Positions 43,360-50,851 of a DNA stretch of 64,000 nucleotides are shown here, piece after piece. The stretch covers positions 1 through 64,000 of the forward strand of contig NZ_JARXIA010000022.1 of NCBI RefSeq assembly GCF_031127875.1. The letters run 5' to 3'. Origin of the DNA: Pelagicoccus sp. SDUM812005 (GTDB lineage Bacteria > Verrucomicrobiota > Verrucomicrobiia > Opitutales > Opitutaceae). Under the pieces are notes generated by a model. It had not been told where the DNA came from, did no database searches, and worked only from the letters and a program-made list of their open reading frames with translations. The translations under genes and the position numbers were made by a program. The number at the start of each line of letters is the position of its first letter. The first letter of the stretch is position 1.

Positions 43360-45126
43360 CTAGTAAAGCTGGTCCATCTTCGACGTGTAGAAATCCAGCA
43401 AGCGCTCCAGAATCAAGGAGCCGTCCGTCGTCTCCAGCGCCATCTGGGCCAGAGCCTTCGCTTCGGCCATATCCATGTTCTGCACCATGAACTTCACGTT
43501 CGGCAAAAGGCTCGGCGACATGCTCAGGCTTTCCACCCCAAGGCCGACCAACAGCGGGACCATTACCGGATCCCCTGCCACTTCGCCGCAAATGCTTACG
43601 CCGATCCCGCCCTCGCGAGCCGCGTCGACGATCGTCTTAAGCGTGCGCACCACTGCAGGATGCGTCGGTTCGTACAAGTGGGCCACCCGGTCGTTCAAGC
43701 GATCGACCGCTAGGAGATACTGGATCAGATCGTTCGTTCCCACGCTGAAAAAGGAAGAACCTTCCACCAACGTATCCGCCGCGATCGCCGCGCTCGGGAT
43801 TTCGATCATCGCCCCCGCTTCCACCTTTTCGTCGAAAGCGATCCCCTTCTTGCGGAGCTGCTCCTTCGCCGTTTCCAAAACGAGATTGGCGCGGCTCAAC
43901 TCCAAGGCGCCGCTGATCATAGGATACATGATCCTGACCTTGCCGAAGGCGCTTGCCCTCAAGATCGCCCGCAGCTGCTCGAGAAAAAGGGGTTCGTGAT
44001 CCAGGCAGAAGCGAATCGCCCGGTATCCAAGAAACGGATTCGACTCCCGATAGGTCGGCATCTCGGAAGAGTCCATCACCTTGTCACCGCCCAAATCCAA
44101 GGTACGGATCGTGACCGGCAAACCGTTCATGCTGCGCACCGCCGTTTGGTAAGCCTCGAACTGCTCTTCCTCGGACGGCAAACGATTCGCGTTCATGAAC
44201 AAGTACTCCGAACGGAACAAGCCAACTCCGTCCGCGCCGAGCGAAACCGCCTTCGCCGCCTCCTCCGCGCGCTCGATGTTAGCCATCAAGTCGACTCGCG
44301 ACCCATCCCGCGTACGGGACGCATCCTTGGTAAACTCGATCATCCGCTTCTCCAAGGAGAGCTTCTTATCCTTCAGCTTACCGTACTTGAACAAAGTGCT
44401 CTCGCTCGGATTCACGACGACCTTGCCGTCGTAACCGTCAACTAACACCACCGAATCGGAATGCAGGCTGGCAAAAATATCGCCCAGTCCCACCACCGCT
44501 GGAATTCCCATCGACCGGGCCACGATAACCGTATGGCTCGTCTTGCTACCCGCCGCCGTCACGATTCCCAGCAAGCCGTTCTGGTCCATGCTCGCCGAAT
44601 CGGAAGGCGTCACGTCGTTGGCCACCAACACGCGATCCTTCACGATCTCGCCCAGATGCTGGAGCTGCTGCCCCGTCAAATTACTCAATAGGCGACGCAT
44701 CACGTCGCGAATGTCGCTGGCTCGCTCCCGCAAGTACTCGTCGTCGATCTGGTCGAAGGCCTCGATGTAGCGCTGCCCCACCTTCCAGATCGCGTTCTCT
44801 ATGTTGCAGGACGAGTCCTTCATCTCGCGGATCGACTCCGCGATCAAGGCCTGGTCCTCGAGCACCAACAAGTGGGCATCGAAAATTCGAGCTTCATCCT
44901 CGCCGATCGAATTCCGGATCTCCTCCTGGATCTTCTGGATCTGCTTGCGCGTTTCGACAATCGCATTGTCTAAACGCTCCTGCTCCGCATCGAACTTCGA
45001 CGCCGAAACCGCGTACTTAGGGATGGCGATCTCCCGCTCCGCCAAGATGTAGATCTGCCCATGGGCGATCCCCGGTGAAGCGGCGATTCCCGAGAAAACT
45101 TTTTCAGACCTGTCTTTGGATTCCAT
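43360..45126 (-). CDS. ptsI: Phosphoenolpyruvate-protein phosphotransferase (PTS enzyme I)
   Basis: The start at 45126 (MESKDRSEKVFSGIAASPGIAHG) gives 588 residues, close to other enzyme I proteins. The phospho-carrier histidine is H198 in GSKTSHTVIVARS. The PEP-binding barrel has the sequence GADGVGLFRSEYLFM, RTLDLGGDK, NPFLGYRAIRFCLD and FSVGTNDLIQYLLAVDR, with the catalytic cysteine in VSICGEVAGD. It transfers phosphate from PEP to HPr. No HPr or enzyme II gene is in the window; in Verrucomicrobiota the PTS often serves regulation. A small gap to ispE suggests a possible common transcript. Confidence 0.96.
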   Translation of the reverse strand: MESKDRSEKVFSGIAASPGIAHGQIYILAEREIAIPKYAVSASKFDAEQERLDNAIVETRKQIQKIQEEIRNSIGEDEARIFDAHLLVLEDQALIAESIREMKDSSCNIENAIWKVGQRYIEAFDQIDDEYLRERASDIRDVMRRLLSNLTGQQLQHLGEIVKDRVLVANDVTPSDSASMDQNGLLGIVTAAGSKTSHTVIVARSMGIPAVVGLGDIFASLHSDSVVLVDGYDGKVVVNPSESTLFKYGKLKDKKLSLEKRMIEFTKDASRTRDGSRVDLMANIERAEEAAKAVSLGADGVGLFRSEYLFMNANRLPSEEEQFEAYQTAVRSMNGLPVTIRTLDLGGDKVMDSSEMPTYRESNPFLGYRAIRFCLDHEPLFLEQLRAILRASAFGKVRIMYPMISGALELSRANLVLETAKEQLRKKGIAFDEKVEAGAMIEIPSAAIAADTLVEGSSFFSVGTNDLIQYLLAVDRLNDRVAHLYEPTHPAVVRTLKTIVDAAREGGIGVSICGEVAGDPVMVPLLVGLGVESLSMSPSLLPNVKFMVQNMDMAEAKALAQMALETTDGSLILERLLDFYTSKMDQLY

Positions 45127-45230
45127 GCGATGACGAGACGTTCGTGCAGAGGGGCTTAGCGAGCGAACGCGACATAGCAAACGGGAATGCCTTTCGCCTC
45201 AAGAGGAAATACTTCAATGTGCAGGAAACT

Positions 45231-46130
45231 TCACCCCAACAACCGCGCCCGCTGCGCAAAACTGCGCTCTCCCCAACAGGCCCGGACCTGCGAAACCACC
45301 CAATCCGCCGCCTCGTCCGAGTCGACCAACGCGAAGCAACAGCTTCCGCTGCCCGACATCAGGCACGCGACTTCCCGCTCTTCCAAGGCCTTGCACAAGG
45401 CCCCCAAGGCCGGAAACTTGTGGAAGGACGGCTGCTGGAAGCTGTTATGCAACAAGGACTCCAGCGAAAGCTCCCCCGCTTCCCAAGCCGCCAAACGCCC
45501 CTCCGACCACTCCCGTTCGTCGAAGGCGCCCGCCGCCTCAGACAAGGAACGGTACGCCCAAGCCGTCCCGATCGAAAAGCTGGGCTTGAACAAAACCAGC
45601 TCCCGGCCGGCCAAACTTTCCCGAGCTCGCGGCGAAATCGGCGCCAGCAATTCGCCGCGGCCCCGCATCACCACCGGCTTACCCTCCAAAAACAGCGGGC
45701 AATCCGATCCCAGCTCCGCAGCCAGCTCCAAGCGCTCCCCTCGCGAAAGCCCCAGCGCCCCCCGCTCCGCCGCCAGTTCAGATAGCCCCAGCAAAACCGA
45801 CGACGCGTTGCTGCTCCCGCCGCCCAGGCCAGCCCCATGCGGAATCCGCTTCTCCAATTCCACCTTCACCCGCCAGTTCAAGCCGCTGCGCAAAAGGAAG
45901 CCCTCCGCCGCCGCATAAGCCAAATTGCTCCGATCCGTCGGCAAGCTCGAGTCGCTGCAGCTCAACTCCACCGCCCCCTCCGCCGCATCTTCCACTTCGA
46001 TCCGGATCCGATCTCCGAAGTCCACCGGAGCCACCAGGCTGGCCAGCTCGTGGAAGCCACTGCTCATCTTCCCCAGCACCGACAGAAACAAGTTTATCTT
46101 TGCTGGACTGAAAACCTCGATTTGTCCCAT
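45231..46130 (-). CDS. ispE: 4-diphosphocytidyl-2-C-methyl-D-erythritol kinase
   Basis: The start at 46130 (MGQIEVFSPAKINLFLSVLG) gives a 299-residue GHMP kinase of normal size; the upstream extension overlaps pyrF antisense and is rejected. Substrate lysine and fold marks are FSPAKINLFL; the ATP loop is PHGAGLGGGSSNAS; the third GHMP motif is LMSGSGSCCFAL. It phosphorylates CDP-ME in the MEP isoprenoid pathway. It is divergent from pyrF and from ispD and ispF, which serve the same pathway on the other strand 770 bp away. Confidence 0.95.
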   Translation of the reverse strand: MGQIEVFSPAKINLFLSVLGKMSSGFHELASLVAPVDFGDRIRIEVEDAAEGAVELSCSDSSLPTDRSNLAYAAAEGFLLRSGLNWRVKVELEKRIPHGAGLGGGSSNASSVLLGLSELAAERGALGLSRGERLELAAELGSDCPLFLEGKPVVMRGRGELLAPISPRARESLAGRELVLFKPSFSIGTAWAYRSLSEAAGAFDEREWSEGRLAAWEAGELSLESLLHNSFQQPSFHKFPALGALCKALEEREVACLMSGSGSCCFALVDSDEAADWVVSQVRACWGERSFAQRARLLG

Positions 46131-46152
46131 AGTCCCGCAAACAAAAACCTTC

Positions 46153-46869
46153 ATGACCGACACGCTACAAAGCAAAAATTCCTGCGAGCTCATTCTCGCC
46201 CTCGACATCGAAGAACGCGAAGACGCCCTCGCCCTCCTCGCCAAGGCCGGCCCCGAACTCAAATGGGCCAAGATCGGCCTGCAGATGTTCACCAAATACG
46301 GTCCCGACTACGTCCGCCAAATCGCCGACCTAGGCGTCAACGTCTTCCTCGACCTCAAGCTGCACGACATCCCCAATACCGTCGCCAAGGCGATCGAATC
46401 CGTCGGCAAGCTGCCCATCCAGATGCTCACCATCCACACCTGCGGCGGAAAGGAAATGATGCAGTGGGCCATCCAAGCCCAGGAAAACGTCAATCCCGAC
46501 CTCCAGCTCCTAGGCGTCACCGTCCTCACCTCCATGGACCAGACCTCCCTCGACCTGCTCGGCATCCAGCAAACGCCCGCCGAACGCGTCTCCTACCTCG
46601 CTAGCCTCGCCAAGGACTCCGGCATGACCGGCCTCGTCTGCTCCACCCATGAAGTGCAAACCATCCGCGCCGCCCACGGCGACCACTTTAAGCTCATCAC
46701 TCCCGGAGTCCGCCCCGCCGGCTCCGCCGCCGGCGACCAAAAGCGCATCATGACCCCCGCCCAAGCACGAGCCGTCGGCTCCAACTACATCGTGGTCGGC
46801 CGCCCCATCTACGGCGCTGAAGACCCCGCCGCCGCCGTCGCCGCCATCAACGCCGAATTGCAACGGTAA
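46153..46869 (+). CDS. pyrF: Orotidine 5'-phosphate decarboxylase
   Basis: The start at 46153 (MTDTLQSKNSCELILALDIEERED) gives 238 residues. Catalytic motif DLKLHDIPNTV holds the lysine and aspartate of the active site (D-x-K-x-x-D). GLVCSTHEV, ITPGVRPAGSAAGDQKR and YIVVGRPIYGA form the phosphate-binding end of the barrel. It makes UMP in pyrimidine synthesis. It starts the run pyrF-ispD-ispF-oppABC, 34 bp before ispD, and its start is 22 bp from the divergent ispE start. Confidence 0.96.
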   Translation: MTDTLQSKNSCELILALDIEEREDALALLAKAGPELKWAKIGLQMFTKYGPDYVRQIADLGVNVFLDLKLHDIPNTVAKAIESVGKLPIQMLTIHTCGGKEMMQWAIQAQENVNPDLQLLGVTVLTSMDQTSLDLLGIQQTPAERVSYLASLAKDSGMTGLVCSTHEVQTIRAAHGDHFKLITPGVRPAGSAAGDQKRIMTPAQARAVGSNYIVVGRPIYGAEDPAAAVAAINAELQR

Positions 46870-46903
46870 GGCTGGACCGCCGGGCCAGCCGCCAACGCAC
46901 ACC

Positions 46904-47614
46904 ATGCCCATCTCAACCGCCATTCTTCTCGCCGGGGGCTCCGGCAACCGCATGCAAGGACAGGTCGAGGACAAGATCCTCGCCCCCCTCGCCGGCAAAC
47001 CCGTCATCGCCCACTCCATCGAAGCCTTCCTAGCGAGCGGCCAAGTACAGCACCTCGTTATCGTCGTACGAGACGCTGCCCAACAAGCCGCCATCGAGGC
47101 CATTCTCGCTTCATCCCTCATCCCTCATCCTTCCTCCGTCTCCTTCACAACCGGCGGCGCCCAACGCCAAGACTCCGTCTTCGCCGGCCTGCAAGCCGCG
47201 CCCGCCGACACCGAAATCGCGCTCATCCACGACTGCGCCCGTCCCTGCGTTACCCCCGAGGCCATCCGCGAATCCATCGCCCAAGCCGCCGATATCGGAG
47301 CCGCCTGCCTCGCCCGTCCCGTCACCGACACCATCAAGTCCGCCGACACCTACGACGGCGCCTACCTGCCCACCACCGTGGACCGATCCAAGCTCTGGGC
47401 CATGGAAACGCCCCAAAGCTTCCAGTATCCAATCATTCGCGACGCCTACCAAAGCATCATCGCATCCGGCGCCCAGATCACCGACGACCTCTCCGCCATC
47501 GAAGACATCGACCAACCCGTAGCCTTCGTCGACAACCGCCGCCCCAATCCCAAGCTCACCACCCCCGCCGACCTCCCCTACTTAGAATACCTGCTCACCC
47601 AATCCCTCTCTTAG
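46904..47614 (+). CDS. ispD: 2-C-methyl-D-erythritol 4-phosphate cytidylyltransferase
   Basis: The 236-residue enzyme has the nucleotidyltransferase loop AILLAGGSGNRMQ with the lysine in VEDKILAPLAGKPV, TTGGAQRQDSVFAGL, HDCARPCV, ARPVTDTIK and TVDRSKLWAMETPQSF. It makes CDP-ME from MEP and CTP. Between the first lobe and TTGGAQ lies SSLIPHPSS, encoded by three tandem TCATCCY heptamers (47111-47131) that are not part of the family core. The stop TAG (47612-47614) is in the same frame as the downstream ispF sequence. Confidence 0.95.
   Translation: MPISTAILLAGGSGNRMQGQVEDKILAPLAGKPVIAHSIEAFLASGQVQHLVIVVRDAAQQAAIEAILASSLIPHPSSVSFTTGGAQRQDSVFAGLQAAPADTEIALIHDCARPCVTPEAIRESIAQAADIGAACLARPVTDTIKSADTYDGAYLPTTVDRSKLWAMETPQSFQYPIIRDAYQSIIASGAQITDDLSAIEDIDQPVAFVDNRRPNPKLTTPADLPYLEYLLTQSLS
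47111..47131 (+). repeat. Three tandem heptamers inside ispD
   Basis: TCATCCC, TCATCCC, TCATCCT lie in tandem within the ispD coding sequence and encode a short surface-loop-like segment. The pyrimidine-rich seven-base period is the same as in the leader arrays elsewhere in the window. Confidence 0.6.
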
Positions 47615-47652
47615 CCTCCCCCCCAAAGCCGCCACGCACCCACAACCCTTAA

Positions 47653-47680
47653 GTCACTTTTCGCCATTAACTCTTCACAC
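47653..47680 (+). repeat. Degenerate heptamer array before ispF
   Basis: Units GTCACTT, TTCGCCA, TTAACTC, TTCACAC lie in seven-base register just before the conserved IspF N-terminus, followed by CTCCCAAAT. It is weaker than the arrays before the fmdB-like gene and oppB. Confidence 0.45.
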
Positions 47681-48163
47681 CTCCCAAATCTCCGCATCGG
47701 CCAAGGCTACGACATCCATCCCTTCCAAGACGGACGCCCCATGGTGCTCGGCGGCGTCACCTTCGACACCCCCTACGGCCTCGAAGGCCACTCCGACGCC
47801 GACGTGCTCACCCACGCCATCTGCGACGCCCTCCTCGGCGCCGCTGGCCTGCCGGACATCGGTCATTACTTTCCCAATACAGACCCAAAGTACAAAGGCA
47901 TCAACTCCCAGGAACTGCTCAAGGAAGTCGCCGCCACCCTGCGAGAAAAAGGCTGGGAGATCGTCAACATCGACACCGCCATGATCGCCGAAAAGCCCAA
48001 GATCTACCCCAAGCTCGGCGAAATGAAAGCTGCCCTTTCCCAATCCGCCGGGATCGAGCCCGACCGGATCGGCATCAAAGCCACCACCAACGAAAAGATC
48101 GGCTCCCTCGGTCGCGCCGAAGGCATCGCCGCCCACGCCTCCGCCCTTATTTACAAGACCTGA
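47666..48163 (+). CDS. ispF: 2-C-methyl-D-erythritol 2,4-cyclodiphosphate synthase with unclear start
   Basis: The reading frame encodes a complete IspF: RIGQGYDIHPF (zinc ligands D and H), LEGHSDADVLTHAICDALLGAAGLPDIGHYFPNTD and the end GSLGRAEGIAAHASALIY. The first ATG in frame (47741) lies after the zinc ligands and cannot give an active enzyme. Between the ispD stop and the conserved RIGQG there is no ATG, GTG, TTG or CTG in frame; the only plausible start is ATT at 47666, giving eight extra residues, or CTC at 47690, where family members normally begin. The frame is also continuous with ispD except for one TAG, so readthrough to an IspDF fusion is possible. The core assignment is firm; the start is not. 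Confidence 0.85.
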   Translation: MNSSHLPNLRIGQGYDIHPFQDGRPMVLGGVTFDTPYGLEGHSDADVLTHAICDALLGAAGLPDIGHYFPNTDPKYKGINSQELLKEVAATLREKGWEIVNIDTAMIAEKPKIYPKLGEMKAALSQSAGIEPDRIGIKATTNEKIGSLGRAEGIAAHASALIYKT

Positions 48164-48174
48164 ACACCGCTCAA

Positions 48175-49833
48175 ATGCACCAGCGTCGAAATCCAACTCT
48201 TCACCTTTCAGTCTTCACGCTTCTCGCCGCTGCCCTGCTGCTAGCTACCTCCTGCTCCCGCTCCCCCGGTGGCGATTCCCTCCGCGACCAAGCCACCCGC
48301 GACGGCATCCTTCTTTTCGGAAACTCCGGCGAGCCGCCCTCCATCGATCCCCACCTCAACACCTCCGTCAACGGCTCCCGCATCACCTCCGCCCTCGTGG
48401 AAGGCCTCATCGCCTACCACCCCACTGACGACAATTTGCCCGAACCCGGGGTCGCCGAATCCTGGGAAAACGTCGACTCCACCCTCTGGACCTTCCACCT
48501 CCGCAAGAACGCCCGCTGGTCCAACGGCGACCCCGTCACCGCCCACGACTTCGTCTATTCCTATCGCCGCATGCTCACCCCCGAGCTCGGCGCCAAATAC
48601 GCCCAACTCCTCTACATCATCAAAAACGGGCGCGAGTACAACACCGGCAAGCTCAAGGACTTTTCGCAAGTCGGCGTCAAAGCCCTCGACGACTACACCC
48701 TCCAGCTCACCCTCGCTGGTCCCACTCCCCACCTGCTCAACCTCATCAAGCACCCCACCTGGTATCCCGTCCATGCACCCACCATCGAAGCCTACGGTGG
48801 TATCGGAAAACCCGACTCGAACTGGACCCGAGAAAATTTCGTCGGCAACGGCCCCTACCAACTCAAGACCTGGATCATCAACAAAAGCATCGAAGTGGAA
48901 CGCAATCCCTACTACTGGGACGCCGACAAAGTATCCATCAAGGAAATACACTTCCTTCCCATCGATGATATCTCCACCGAAGACCAAGTCTTCAACTCCG
49001 GCCGCCTCCACTACCAAAATACCGTTCCCTCGGATATGATCCCCATCTACGTCAAGGAGAACGACCCCTACTTTCGTTCCGAGCCTTGGATCGCCACCTA
49101 CTATTATTCCCTCAACGTTACCGATCCCGTCCTCGCCGACAAGCGAGTCCGCCAAGCCCTCTCCCTAGCCATCAACCGGCGAGCCATTGTCAAAAGGGTT
49201 ATGAAAGGCGGGCAAGACATCGCCCTCTCCCTCACTCCCGACGGGATCAAGGGCTACCAACCACCCAAGCTCGAAAGGTTCAACCCCAACAAAGCCCGCC
49301 AACTCTTGGCAGAAGCAGGCTATCCAAACGGAGAAGGATTTCCCACCCTCAAATTTATTTTCAACACCTCCGAGCAACACAAGCAGGTCGCCGAAGCCAT
49401 CCAGCAAATGTGGCTAAATGTCCTCGGCATCAAAATCTCGCTCGAAAACCAGGTCTGGAAGTCCTTCATCGAAACTCGCAACAACCTCGATTTCCAGGTC
49501 GCGCGAAACGGATGGATCGGCGACTACGTTTTTCCCGACACCTTTCTCTCCATGTACAGAACCGGCGACGGAAACAACAACACCGGCTGGGGCGATCCCC
49601 GCTACGACCAACTCATAACTGACTCAATCACCGAGCCGGATTCAGCAAAGCGACTAGAAATGCTGCACGAGGCCGAAACCATCCTGCTCGAAGCGCAACC
49701 GATCATCCCACTTTTCCACTACAACCGCATCTACCGTATCGACCCCGCCGTCAAAGGCTGGTATCCAAAACTCACTGACAACCGCAACTACAAGTACATC
49801 TCCCTCGAACCTAAACGTAGCGCGGAGCGTTAG
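48175..49833 (+). CDS. oppA: Oligopeptide ABC transporter substrate-binding lipoprotein
   Basis: The 552-residue SBP_bac_5 protein has a lipoprotein signal with C27 in LATSCSRS. Family blocks: EPPSIDPHLNTS, ALVEGLIAYH, WTFHLRKNARWSNGDPVTAHDFVYSYRR, FVGNGPYQL, EVERNPYYWD, VRQALSLAINR, ARNGWIGDY and the end YKYISLEP. It should bind peptides in the periplasm for OppBC. Part of the signal peptide is encoded by a heptamer array (48200-48227), and the last residues (KRSAER) and stop codon are formed by a REP-like element (49817-49855). Only permease genes follow; no ATPase genes are in the window. Confidence 0.93.
   Translation: MHQRRNPTLHLSVFTLLAAALLLATSCSRSPGGDSLRDQATRDGILLFGNSGEPPSIDPHLNTSVNGSRITSALVEGLIAYHPTDDNLPEPGVAESWENVDSTLWTFHLRKNARWSNGDPVTAHDFVYSYRRMLTPELGAKYAQLLYIIKNGREYNTGKLKDFSQVGVKALDDYTLQLTLAGPTPHLLNLIKHPTWYPVHAPTIEAYGGIGKPDSNWTRENFVGNGPYQLKTWIINKSIEVERNPYYWDADKVSIKEIHFLPIDDISTEDQVFNSGRLHYQNTVPSDMIPIYVKENDPYFRSEPWIATYYYSLNVTDPVLADKRVRQALSLAINRRAIVKRVMKGGQDIALSLTPDGIKGYQPPKLERFNPNKARQLLAEAGYPNGEGFPTLKFIFNTSEQHKQVAEAIQQMWLNVLGIKISLENQVWKSFIETRNNLDFQVARNGWIGDYVFPDTFLSMYRTGDGNNNTGWGDPRYDQLITDSITEPDSAKRLEMLHEAETILLEAQPIIPLFHYNRIYRIDPAVKGWYPKLTDNRNYKYISLEPKRSAER
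48200..48227 (+). repeat. Heptamer array inside the oppA signal-peptide coding region
   Basis: TTCACCT, TTCAGTC, TTCACGC, TTCTCGC follow each other in a seven-base register at codons 9-18 of oppA. The unit matches the leader arrays, but here it is translated. Confidence 0.55.
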
Positions 49834-49855
49834 CCCGCGGCCGCATTGCAGGATC
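49817..49855. repeat. REP-like element overlapping the oppA 3' end
   Basis: This 39-base segment matches 15661-15699 at 33 of 39 positions (GTAGCGCGGAGCGTTAGCC at its head, GCATTGCAGGATC at its tail). It encodes the last five residues and the stop of oppA. Confidence 0.7.
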
Positions 49856-49858
49856 ACC

Positions 49859-49879
49859 TCCACCCTTCACTCTTCCCAA
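49859..49879 (+). repeat. Heptamer array before oppB
   Basis: TCCACCC, TTCACTC, TTCCCAA lie in register and end two bases before the GTG start at 49882. The 12-mer TTCACTCTTCCC is identical to that before the fmdB-like and ArsR-methyltransferase genes. Confidence 0.6.
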
Positions 49880-49881
49880 AA

Positions 49882-50799
49882 GTGCTCACCTTCATCCTAA
49901 AGCGACTCGCCCAAGCGATCCCCGTCCTGCTGGCGATCTACACGATCACCTTCTTCATGATCCGCTTCTCGCCGGGCTCCCCTTTCTCCGACGAGCGCAA
50001 GGTCGCCGAGCACATCATCGCCGCCCAAAGCGAGTACTACGGCTTCAACGACCCCGTACCCGTCCAATACCTCAACACCCTCCTCCAGCACCTCCAGCTC
50101 AACCTTCCTCCTATCACCAGTCACCCCGGCCTCACCGCCGCCGACATCATTTCCGAATCCTTCCCGGTCTCCCTCGAGCTCGGCATCTGGGCGATGCTCA
50201 TCGCCCTCACCCTCGGCATCCCCGCCGGCGTGCTCGCCGCCGCCCGCCAAAACACTACCCTCGACTACGCCCCCATGTCCCTGGCCATGGTAGGGATCTG
50301 CCTCCCCACCTTCGTCATCGGCCCCATCCTCGCGCTCGTATTCGGGATCTGGCTACAGTGGACCTCCGTCTCCGGCTGGTCGACTCCCACCGACCGCGTC
50401 CTCCCCTCCCTCACCCTCGGCCTCTTCTACGCCGCCTACATCGCCCGCCTCACCCGAGGCGGCATGCTCGAGATTCTAAGCTCCGACTTCGTACGCACCG
50501 CCAGAGCCAAAGGAGCCTCCGAATTCCGAGCCGTAGTGGTGCACGCCCTACGCGGCGGCATCCTCCCCGTGGTCAGCTTCCTCGGTCCCGCTCTCGCCGG
50601 CCTCGTAACCGGATCCTTCGTGGTGGAAAGCATCTTCCAAATCCCCGGCCTCGGCCGCCACTTCGTGGAAGCCACCTTCAACAAAGACCAATCCCTCATC
50701 CTCTCCACCGTGCTCTTCTACGCCGGGCTCATCATGCTCGCCAACCTCAGCGTCGACGTCGTCCAAGTCCTCCTCAACCCCAAGCTCCGCCACAAGTAA
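49882..50799 (+). CDS. oppB: Oligopeptide ABC transporter permease OppB
   Basis: GTG at 49882 starts the protein directly at LTFILKRLAQAIPVLLAIYTITFFMIRFSPGSPF, the typical first helix of OppB/DppB; an upstream ATG would translate repeat sequence. The 305-residue product has six membrane helices and the EAA loop RTARAKGASEFRAVVVHALRGGILPVVSFLG for contact with the ATPase. Family end FNKDQSLILSTVLFYAGLIMLANLSVDVVQVLLNPKLR is complete. It forms the inner-membrane channel with OppC. Confidence 0.93.
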   Translation: MLTFILKRLAQAIPVLLAIYTITFFMIRFSPGSPFSDERKVAEHIIAAQSEYYGFNDPVPVQYLNTLLQHLQLNLPPITSHPGLTAADIISESFPVSLELGIWAMLIALTLGIPAGVLAAARQNTTLDYAPMSLAMVGICLPTFVIGPILALVFGIWLQWTSVSGWSTPTDRVLPSLTLGLFYAAYIARLTRGGMLEILSSDFVRTARAKGASEFRAVVVHALRGGILPVVSFLGPALAGLVTGSFVVESIFQIPGLGRHFVEATFNKDQSLILSTVLFYAGLIMLANLSVDVVQVLLNPKLRHK

Positions 50800-50851
50800 G
50801 GCTAGCTCGGCCGCGAACCCGATCCCACCACCTAGCACCCACCGCCCGACC

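Noticed and set aside
46870-46892. Hairpin GGCTGG/CCAGCC after pyrF as a terminator
   Set aside because: No T-tract follows and ispD begins 12 bases later; more likely a chance stem or a processing site.
48241-49155. 304-codon open frame antisense to oppA
   Set aside because: Glycine- and valine-rich shadow sequence with no motif.
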